From: Linum tenue
Taxonomy: Eukaryota; Streptophyta; Magnoliopsida; Malpighiales; Linaceae
DNA: 64,000 bases
Direction of reading: 5' to 3'
Assembly: GCA_946122785.1 (NCBI GenBank)
Contig: CAMGYJ010000009.1
Coordinates: 23,037,633-23,101,632, forward strand
Both the position numbers and the translations under genes were made by a program. Below the pieces are notes generated by a model. That model saw nothing but the letters and a program-made list of their open reading frames with translations, ran no database searches and was not told the DNA's origin. Shown here in pieces: positions 56,149 to 64,000 of this stretch (its first letter is position 1; each line of letters begins with the position of its first letter).

Positions 56149-56454
56149 TTGAGTTTGGGGCTAAGATCAGGTGACTAAGGGGGGGGGGTCCCTTAATCAC
56201 ATGACTAAGTAAATCTCAGCCCTTCCATCTCATTAAAATCTAATGACTACAATTAATCTACTTTAATAAAGGGCAAAACTGTAAGTTCATGATTATTTTT
56301 ATTTTCAATTATTAAATAATTATTTTCTGGCTCTTCTCTCCCTGCTGTCCGCCTCCTGTTTTCTTTTTCCCCGCCGGGCATCCGCCATCGCCTGTGCGGT
56401 GGTCACTTTTTGTAATGGGAATTTATTCCCCAAATTCTGGGAATTCTTTCCACC

Positions 56455-56455
<1 letters not shown>

Positions 56456-56543
<88 letters not shown>
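56456..56543 (+). repeat. (GA)n microsatellite, about 44 units
   Basis: An uninterrupted GA dinucleotide tract of about 88 bp, followed by a GCGAC-AGGA-GAAAATTCCC minisatellite-like stretch to 56600. Confidence 0.95.
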
Positions 56544-56547
<4 letters not shown>

Positions 56548-56805
56548 CCGGCGACAGGAGGAAAATTCCCGACGACCGGAGAAAATTTCCCGGCGACAGT
56601 GTTGGAATTTGTGATGTTTGCTGACCTATTTTGTAATGTTTGTATAGATTCGGTTTGTATTGTTTGTAATTTTTAGTGACATTTTGTACGGTTAGTATGC
56701 TTTGTACTGTTTGTCGGTTTATTTTGTAATGTTTGTACGCTGTGTTATTTTTGTGCACCATGTTTATCATTTTTGTCAACCATGTTTGTAATGTTTTTTA
56801 TGTAT

Positions 56806-57180
56806 AAAAAACAACCTGGTTGACTTTTGGATGGAACTCCTCTATATAGGGATGAAGCCTCCAAAGTCAACCCGGGTGTTTTTTCTAGTTCGTATGGATT
56901 GTCGGTCTAGTTTGTCATTTTTGTTCACCATGTTCGTACTGTTTGTATGTCTAAAAAACACCCGGGTTGACTTTGGGAAGGAGCCCCTCTATATAGGGAT
57001 GGAGCCTCCAAAGTCAACCCGGGAGTTTTTTCCCGTTCGTATGGATTGTCGGTCTAGTTTGTCATTTTTGTCCACCATGTTCGTACTGTTTGTATGTCTA
57101 AAAAACACCCGGGTTGACTTTAAGAAGGAGCCCCTCTATATAGGGATGGAGCCTCCAAAGTCAACCCGGTTGTTTTTTCT
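56806..57180. repeat. Three ~148-bp tandem units, each with an inverted repeat
   Basis: Each unit has the arms CCCGGGTTGACTTTGG and CCAAAGTCAACCCGGG separated by about 32 bp that include CCTCTATATAGGG. Arms lie at about 56815/56866, 56962/57012 and 57109/57159; the outer units have slightly altered arms. Transcripts or single-stranded DNA would form three stable hairpins. Confidence 0.8.
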
Positions 57181-57490
57181 TTTTGTATGGTTTGTATTGT
57201 TTGTCGGTCTAGTTTGTACAGTTCATACGTTTGTAATGTTTGTAAATCTGTTTGTATGTTTTGTTGCTCTAGTTTGTACTGTTCGTATGTTTGTATGGTT
57301 TGTACTGATTGTAAATCCGGTTTGTATACTTCGTAATTTTCCATAATACCCAAACTACCCCTGTCATTAATTAAATAGCCCTTCCCACTTTTTAACCATT
57401 GGATTAAAGTGTCCAGATCTAAGGGCTGGGAGGGGGCTTAGTCAAGTGACTAAGCACCCCCTAGTCACTGGATCCGCTCTCGTTGAGTTT

Positions 57491-58339
57491 GCTCGCAATG
57501 ATGGGTGTCGTGGTTGACCCTGACGAAAGAGAGAGGAGATCAACCTAGAACTAGAGTCTAGAAGTAGAAGCAGAGAGTATACTAATTCTCTGAATACTAC
57601 ACATACCTAATATGTGTTTAGTTGAGTTTTGCAACCATTAATGTTCATTAAATTTTGAAAAAAGTCAAACAACATATTAGTATCCTGTTCATATTGAAGC
57701 TACTAGAATATATCATTATCAAATAATTATATATGATAGCCTTTGGGAAAATTATCAAATGGCATGAGTAAAATTGTCTATAAAATTTATTCCCGCCGCT
57801 TGCCGTCTCACGATGAGTTTCGCCGGGGTTTAGGGTTACATCGGCGCATGGAAGAGAAGTCAGACGGCGGTTACCTGGGGTAACTGAACGGTCGGGTCTT
57901 GTGAGATCTGCTGCAATAATTGGTAACTGTGTTTTTTAATTAATTACATTTACACACCTTTTTTGAATGACGTAATTGCTCTAGGTAAGTAACTTAAACA
58001 GACTCCTTAGTTTCCATTTTTTTACATTACTGCAATTTAGTCATTTTTTATTTCCTTTATCCTTTTAATTAACCGCTATTCATTTACTTCATTATTTATT
58101 AGTAATTTTTATTTGTTTTCTTTTGTTACTTACCCGCCTTTTTTTTTTCATTTTATTTGACAATTTCGTCCGTTTTATTTTATTGCTTTTCTTTAATTGT
58201 TCCTAAAAAAAAAATATAAGTTTGACATAGTTTTGGATTCGGTGTATCCGACTAAGCCTTAATGGCTTTTTTAAGTCCATTTGGTGGAGCTTAGTTGTCC
58301 TACAGTGGGGACGCTTGTGTGTGTGTGTGTGTGTGTTTT
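57491..58339. repeat. Repeat R copy 2 (right part) and unassigned sequence
   Basis: 57491-57790 continues repeat R (AGAGTCTAGAAGTAGAAGCA at 57549). 57790-58339 is unassigned AT-rich DNA with a (TG)n tract at about 58317-58335. No gene is recognised. Confidence 0.55.
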
Positions 58340-58623
58340 TTTTTGTAGGGGCACGCAGAAGAGCTCCCGATATTGGAGAGACTTCCTCAGACAGGTGACT
58401 TGGCTCATGATCATGATGGAACTATCTTGGAGGATGCTCAGAGCTTGGCTTTTCTCATTAGTTGGGTTTCTTACTGTTTTGTTCTCCGCTGTCTCAATAG
58501 GGCTGCCCATCATGTGACATAAAAGGCTCTCTCATCGGGAGTTCGACTATTGGTCGACTCCCGCGCTCTTTTTATTTTCTCTGTATGACTGATTTTATAA
58601 CAACTGACTTTGCGAAAAAAAAA
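58340..58623 (+). pseudogene. LINE 3' tail with RNase H end
   Basis: The frame GTILEDAQSLAFLISWVSYC, then VLRCLNRAAHHV, matches the C-terminus of the RNase H domain of plant L1-type LINEs (NRAAH). A stop follows, then about 110 bp and a short poly(A) at 58613-58623, consistent with a 5'-truncated LINE insertion. It splits repeat R. Confidence 0.6.
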
Positions 58624-59560
58624 ATATGGATCAATAATTAGCTACAAAATAGCACACTTTATTAGCATATTTTCAACTATTCAATTTAAAGTCAGGTTTG
58701 TATAATTGTAATTCTAACTATAAACTAAAGATCCTACTCAATTTCGTGAACTCTAAGGATACTGAGAAGTTAATTACGATCACAAGTACATGAGCCTCAA
58801 GTTAATACATGATTATTCACAAACCACTAAGGACATTCTTCTTGATTTAAAGATAATATTACTTTTCAATGTTAATTTATCAATTTATTTTTGAGAACAT
58901 CCTGTGCAGAGCGCAGGTCAAATAGTCAAGGGAGAAGTATCTGAATGCTCTTCGTCATAATGGCCTGGCTCCGCGGCTACCAAAAACTAGATGAGAGGCC
59001 GACAATCCCACAGAAGATGGGCTCACACTGCATCATCACGGTGCTAAATTTCCTCTCAATGATGTCGCACGTGACGAGAAAGAAGAAGGAGATGTTTCTC
59101 CTCTACTCTCCGGTTGCTTTCCGAGTTGGCGCCGGAAGTGGACCAAACTAGAACTAGAGTCTAGAAGTAGAAGCAGAGAGTACTAATTCTCTGAGTACTA
59201 CATACACCTAATATGTCTTTAGTTGAGTTTTGTGATCATGAATGTTCATTAAATATTGACGAAAGTAAAACAAAATATCAATATCCTATTCATATTGAAG
59301 CTATTAGAGTTATTATCAAATAATTATATAAGAAAGCCATCGAAAAAAATATCAAATGGTCACGAGTAAAATTATTTATAAAGTATGGATCGATAATTAT
59401 CTACAAAATATCATGCTATATTAGCATATATTCAACTGTTCAATTTAAAGTCATGTTAGTATAATGGTAAATCAAACTTATTACTAAAAAACGCTACTCG
59501 ATTTCGTGAACTCTAAGTAGATTCAGAAGTTAATTACTGTCACTAATACCCATGGGCTTG
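58624..59560. repeat. Dispersed repeat R, copies 3 and 4 (tandem)
   Basis: Copy 3 covers about 58624-59385, and a partial copy 4 starts at 59386 (ATCGATAATTA-CTACAAAATA, then ATTTCGTGAACTCTAAG) and stops at 59550. Units are about 760 bp. A 68-codon frame at 58945-59151 lies in the repeat and is not a gene. Confidence 0.65.
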
Positions 59561-59710
59561 GATAAAATTGCCATCCCTACTTCCGTTCAAGTTCATTTAA
59601 AAAAAATAAAAGCACAATTCAAATCGGGGGAGCCCGCTGCTAGGTTGGCTATAGGAGGAGGAACCAGTTCAACGCAATAAGGGTTAGACACCGCTTCTAG
59701 CATGACATTT
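59561..59710. other. Short spacer with hAT-type end
   Basis: ATTGCCATCCCTA at 59563-59575 is the inverted form of TAGGGATGGCAAT, a hAT-type terminus, but no partner end is found nearby. Nothing else is recognised. Confidence 0.3.
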
Positions 59711-61333
59711 TGAACCCTTCCGGGTGAGTATTATCTAACTTGATTTATGATTATATGAGTTTATTGTACATGAAAATGAGGTGGGTTTTGAATTTGATCC
59801 TTTTGAAATGTAAGTCTGAATGACTCAACCCGAATATCACAATAAAATCCCACCTAAGGCCCAGTATAAACCTTAAATGGGTGCAAGTATGTTTAAATAT
59901 CAATCCGGGCCGGCCCATGTACCCATACTTCAGTTGTTTGAAACATTATCTAGCGGAATGAAGTTTCTAAGAATCTCTACAATCTACGATTGAAAATGCA
60001 AGACTTGAGAAGTAAAAGGGTGGAAAACTCTTGGCGAGAAGCTTAACTCGGGTGTTGCTTCCCCTTAACTAACTAACATGAATCATGGGATCGAATGAAA
60101 CGGTGTGTGACAAGGCAATTGCGACCCGTAAGAGGTGCAACAATGGTTAGAAACCATCCTCTCAATTGCTAGGCCAAGGAAAGCATTAGAGGCTACAATT
60201 GTAGCCCTCTTGGCCCTAGCTATTGAGGGTTGACTCACCTTCTCCCTCAAACCAAGATTTGGACGGCATAATCACAATTAACCTAGGTGTCTAATTCAAG
60301 TTTAGAGGTTTGCCCTACATTAACCTAGTTCATGGAATGCCTAAGAAAACCCAACTCAATTTGAGCCTCTTAAGATAAGGGGGCTTCTCTCTAAGCTAGG
60401 TTAGAATAGCACAATAGATTGCCAAGCACACAATATGCACAATCACCATGAAAATACCTCAATTCTTAAATTAAGCACCACCATCACACAATCATTCGAT
60501 CCACACAATCAATTACATGGTAAAAGTTTGGTAACTACAACACCCAAGTGAAAAGGGAAACTACTCCATGCTAGACAATGGAAGAACACAAAGGAAGAAG
60601 AAAGAAACCATCATTGTGTTGCCTCCAACTCTCTTTTTGCTTGTAGGTATCCTCCTTTGAAGAAGAACTTCCAAAATCTTCACTTGGAGCAAACCCTAGC
60701 CTCTTCTCCTCCTTGATTCGTGACTTTCTCTCTCTAGGGTTTCAAGAAGAAGAAGGTTTCTCTCACTTTGGGATCCCACCTCTTCTTCCTTTCAGCTCTC
60801 CTTTTATAGCCTGATTTCCTAGTTCACGGTCCCAGTTCGCAGCGGTGAACATCTGGAGCGGACCGTGAACTGGGCTAAAATGCACAACTTTCATTTGTTG
60901 AGCTCGCGGTCCATGGCTTCAGTTCACGGTCTGCCTCATCGTCAGTAACCTCTGAAACTCCTCTGGTAGCCCTGCGGTTCGCTGTTTGTGGTTCCAGTTC
61001 ACGGTCCTGGCGAACGTGAACTCGCAGCTTTGACCGTGAACTGTTGCTGGATCCTCCTCTTTGCCCGATCTTTGCTCCTTTTCTTCCAACTTTCGAATCC
61101 GGGGTTGGTTCCACCTGTTAGACTCTGAAACACACTGAAACAAAACAAACCTAGTGCAAAACTACCCTTTTTGGAGCTCAAATGCCATAAACGTCCAAGA
61201 GAAACAGAGATAAAAAGTGTACATTTAGGCCAGAATCACCTGCCGCGGCTAGCATCTAGAGGCAAAATACATGACCTAGAATCGACCTTCCACGAGACGA
61301 TTAGGGTCGTAGGGGTACTGAACTAACCCATCA
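59711..61333 (-). mobile_element. LTR D, solo LTR of the same architecture
   Basis: Read on the minus strand it starts TGATGGGTTAGTTC and has a TTTCAG-rich segment followed by an array of GTTCACGGTC/GACCGTGAAC palindromic words (60820-61045). Then come an AACCCTAGAGAGAGAAAG block and a long tail, the same order as LTRs A, B and C. CATTT occurs at 59706-59710 and 61334-61338 as a possible 5-bp target duplication, which would make it a 1.6-kb solo LTR. The lower border is less certain than the upper. Confidence 0.5.
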
Positions 61334-61338
61334 CATTT

Positions 61339-61462
61339 TAAATGTAACATCCCAACCATTTTTTATGATCAAGATATTGTGCGCTCTAAGTCCAGTCCCG
61401 CATAGTTTTTATTTTGGGTGTATCATATGCATGGCGACTTCTTAAGAGGTCACCCATATCTA
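61339..61462. other. Possible 5S rRNA-derived fragment
   Basis: On the minus strand ATGGGTGACCTC-TTAAGAAGTCG near 61425-61450 resembles the 3' part of plant 5S rRNA (ATGGGTGACCTCCTGGGAAGTC). The plus strand begins TGTAACATCCC, a common start of small LTR elements. It is too short to be a 5S gene. Confidence 0.25.
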
Positions 61463-61917
61463 GGGATGGCAATGGGTCAGGTTGGGTGCGGATAGTGCAT
61501 ATCCGTTACCCTACCCAAAGTAGTTCGGGTTTTACCCATACCCGCATAAGAAATGGGTAGAAAATCAAAACCATGCCCATACCCGTTCGGGGTTTGGGTA
61601 TCCACGGTTATCCATGGGTTATATTAATAAGTTCTCTTCATAACTCCAACCAATATGTTAACATTCACACATATTCTCACATTAAATAAGAGGAAAAATA
61701 CGACAATAATTCACTAAAATGAAGAAAATTAATTAAAACAACACAATTTCATGAAAACATTGTATTTAAATGCTAAATATAAAATATGTTAGAGAAAAAT
61801 AATAATGCTTTATATACAAAATACATAAGCATGTGTATAATCAGGCGGGTTTGGGTTGGATAGTGAAAAAACCATGCCCACCCATTACCCGCAATATTCG
61901 GGTTCATGTTTTACCTT
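61463..61917. mobile_element. hAT-type MITE remnant
   Basis: It starts TAGGGATGGCAATGGG and has TACCCATACCCG / GGTTTGGGTATCC words near the left and ACCCATTACCCGC words at the right. The right terminal repeat is not intact. No gene inside. Confidence 0.5.
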
Positions 61918-62873
61918 AGGTCACACAATTCGCCGAATAGGGATAGGCGCTCCCGCTTTAGAGCATTGAAACGTGATTTTGAGGGAATTAGGGAAAAAAT
62001 CGCGAATTTGTTTTTGTTGGACCGCGCATTTTCTAAGAATTTCGTGAATTTATTTCACAGATATAGAGGAGATGAAAAAAGTGTCAATGGTGGTGACAAC
62101 TGATTAGATGAAGGAGATGGAATCGATGACTGGTTGATAGAGGAAGCCGAAAGATGCTGAAATCTATGCATCTGAACATGAATCTTTTAATTGGGAAGAT
62201 TTTGGTCTTTGTGTGGGATGAATCCTTGCCCGCGCACGATATTGAATTCTGGAACTCTGGATCAATGATTTCAAACTACATGCAGGGAGTCGGTGGAGCT
62301 CGCCTGAGTTTTAAAGACTGGAAGGTTGTGTTTGCTGGTGAGAAGAGGGAGTTGATCCACATTATGTTAGGTACGACGAGACAAGATGGATTCTTTAAGA
62401 TTACAGTGGTCTTTAGATAGGGATTTCGCAGACATGGGGAGGAGGGGAGATGGGAATTGAGTCCGCGGCTTGGGAGTGATACAATCCTGGAATCGATCAA
62501 ATTCCATCCAGGATTAATCATCAAAGAGGCCAAGTCGAATTGGAAAGAAGAAGCTGAAAATTGTCCAAGTATTTTTCATGTTTCAGGAAGACGACTTTGG
62601 AGGCTCGGTTCTCTCAGTTGGCTCAATGAAAATTTGAGTTTGATATCTTGTTTTGAAGATATGAAGATTATCTACACAATGGTATTCTTGGTATCCCAAG
62701 AGGAAGTCCAGAAGGTCATTTTTCAGACTTCCAAAAATGCTATATGGAAAGCTGAAAGCTGCCTGAAAATAGCTAAGGCAGAAAAATGTTTTGTGAAGTC
62801 TACTTTGGAGGTGTTTGCTGGTGATGAGAATAGGGCTTTCCTCGGCTTCAACGCTAGCTTCACGTGGATTTGA
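61918..62873 (+). pseudogene. Unrecognised coding-like region
   Basis: Two frames, 62154-62420 and 62457-62873, may belong together; a stop (62418-62420) and about 36 bp separate them. Residues such as GGARLSFKDWKVVFAGEKRE and ALGFNASF-type stretches look protein-like, but I recognise no domain. It partly overlaps the copia gag remnant on the other strand, so one of the two is only a shadow below about 62880. It could be a transposon ORF1-type protein; no function is claimed. Confidence 0.3.
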
Positions 62874-63823
62874 CTTCCCTTCTCCTCTCGGTTTGCGAGC
62901 ATTGCTAGCACTCCGATCACCTTGGTGATCACCACGGTTTGCCTTGTCGATTCTTAGCTTGATCAGGGTAGCCGATGATCTTAAAAAAAGTCTCCCTAGT
63001 ATGACCAGTCTTATGAAATTGAGAACAACGTGATAGTTCATCCTCAACATCTTTCTCTTGTTGCGTTTGAAAAGCGGCCGCTTCCACAACAGGGCATCGC
63101 GATCCCCTAATCTGTCGTTGTTGCTCTTCAGCTGCCACTAGCTGATATGCTTCGGCCAGGGAGCGAACGGGCTTCATGCTTAGAATTTGGGTGCGCACAA
63201 CCGAGAACGCATCATCGAGGCCAAGAATAAAATCAAACAATCTCTCGGTCTCTTCCCTCTCCCTCGTTTGTTTTGCAACGTCACAAGTACAGTTTCCACA
63301 AGAGTAACAGGGAGTGATACTCACCACTTGCAGCTCGTCCCAGAATGTGCGCAATTTGTTGTAAAATGCTAAGATGCTTTGTTTTTCCTGGCGCAGGCCA
63401 CTAATATGCCCACACAACTCATAAGCCGGAGCTGCCGACCAGGTTCCAAAGCGTTGCTACAAATCTGCCCAGATATCACGGGCAGTCTTCGCACCTCTCA
63501 CATTATTGCGTACTTCCTTGCTCATCGTCATTTTCAACCACCCCTTTACGGTGCATCACATCGACCCCATGCTTCATCCCGAATCCCCGATCCTGCTTTT
63601 GAACATGGAAGAGATCCATCCACAAAAGCCATCTTGTTTTTCGCGATGAGGGTTTCCGTCATATCGTTGACCCATTCGCTGTAGTTGAGATCCGTCAACA
63701 AGTCGCTCCCGAATAATTGACCAGGTTTTTCGCACGGATGCAGGTAGAGTGGAGACGTAAGAGGTATCACATTATCAAGCGAGGAGAGCTGGCCTTGTCG
63801 TGCTTCTTGTCGTCACCAACCAT
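62790..63823 (-). pseudogene. Ty1/copia gag, frameshifted
   Basis: From ATG 63823 (MVGDDKKHD) the frame is soon disrupted near 63770, but downstream frames show the copia gag order: YSEWVNDMTETLIAKNKMAF near 63650, ILAFYNKLRTFWDEL near 63360, RLFDFILGLDDAF near 63220, and a zinc knuckle with one lost cysteine (CSQFHKTGHTRETFF) near 63020. Gag forms the virus-like particle of the retrotransposon. It lies 28 nt after a tRNA-Met-like primer site. Confidence 0.8.
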
Positions 63824-63850
63824 CTTGAAACTTCAAACTGACGATCACAA

Positions 63851-63861
63851 CTCAGATACCA
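63851..63861 (-). other. Copia primer-binding site
   Basis: TGGTATCTGAG on the minus strand is one mismatch from the tRNA-Met primer site TGGTATCAGAG and directly follows the LTR end (TTTTACA). Confidence 0.7.
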
Positions 63862-64000
63862 TGTAAAATATATAAGAGGAAATCGAAATCAAACACAAGA
63901 CAACAATTTACGTGGTTTCCCCGTTCAGTGTGCACGAGACTATTCCACGGAGAACGTGAGTTCTCAGATCTCTTATTAGCCGCAGTTCGTCTGCTGCAGT
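63862..64000 (-). repeat. Copia LTR, partial (cut by window end)
   Basis: On the minus strand this is the 3' end of an LTR, closing ATATATTTTACA just before the primer site. Its body (CACGTAAATTGTTGTCTTGTG) is typical of copia LTR ends. The remainder is outside the window. Confidence 0.7.

Larger units (their letters stand above)
56157..57482. mobile_element. Non-autonomous element with hairpin repeats
   Basis: A 1.3-kb insertion in repeat R is flanked by an 8-bp target duplication TTGAGTTT (56149-56156 and 57483-57490). Imperfect inverted ends share GATC-AG-GTGACTA-GGGGG. The 8-bp duplication suggests a hAT-like origin, though 8-9 bp would also fit a MULE. Inside are a (GA)n tract and three hairpin-forming repeats. 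The protein frames over these repeats are artefacts. Confidence 0.7.

Noticed and set aside
56394..56779. Frames of 71-118 codons over the (GA)n tract
   Set aside because: They translate the microsatellite as ER/SL repeats on both strands; low-complexity artefacts.
58281..58517. 78-codon plus frame starting MVELSC
   Set aside because: Includes the (TG)n tract; the alternative frame matches a LINE RNase H end better.

Overview
This is a repeat-rich stretch of a flowering-plant nuclear genome, most likely a eudicot; I cannot name the species. The evidence is a multi-exon plant protein phosphatase 4 regulatory subunit 2 gene, an intronless CYP89-type cytochrome P450, and the mix of mobile elements (Athila-type Ty3/gypsy, Ty1/copia, hAT, Mutator-like, CACTA, L1-type LINE, Helitron-like), plus an integrated caulimovirid. 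Only about 5 kb, roughly 37.8-42.9 kb, looks like ordinary single-copy gene space.

Layout. 1-15.45 kb is a nest. An L1-type LINE was entered by a hAT transposon. Two inverted LTRs (A and C) landed 32 bp apart in the hAT 5' leader. LTR C was then split by a young but deleted Athila-type element (B) with a perfect 5-bp target duplication. 15.9-16.3 kb holds a possible two-exon small secreted cysteine-rich peptide gene. 16.74-23.66 kb is an almost complete endogenous pararetrovirus on the minus strand. 23.9-33.95 kb is a degenerate Helitron-like repeat carrying a 7.4-kb Mutator-like element (MULE). The MULE has two convergent genes: a plant-mobile-domain (PMD) gene, and a transposase whose reading frame continues through an intron into an OTU-type cysteine protease.

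34.4-35.5 kb is a copia pol fossil and 35.9-37.3 kb a ~373-bp tandem array. PP4R2 (+) and CYP89A-like (-) are convergent at 38.05-42.74 kb. 42.9-48.9 kb has a hAT-type MITE, a small 9-bp-TSD MULE-like element with a decayed piece related to the pararetroviral movement gene, and a 2.1-kb tandem duplication. The second copy of the duplication took a 4.3-kb CACTA element (48.9-53.3 kb). 53.4-55.6 kb is a second Helitron-like copy. 55.6-59.6 kb is a dispersed repeat with nested insertions (a hairpin-bearing element and a LINE tail). 59.7-61.3 kb is another LTR of the A/B/C architecture, and 62.8-64 kb is a copia gag and LTR cut by the window edge.

The most unusual points are the transposase-OTU fusion with a companion PMD gene in one MULE, the LTR family that keeps its backbone but carries different palindromic words, the well-preserved pararetrovirus permuted at its primer site, and a small transposon carrying pararetrovirus-related sequence.
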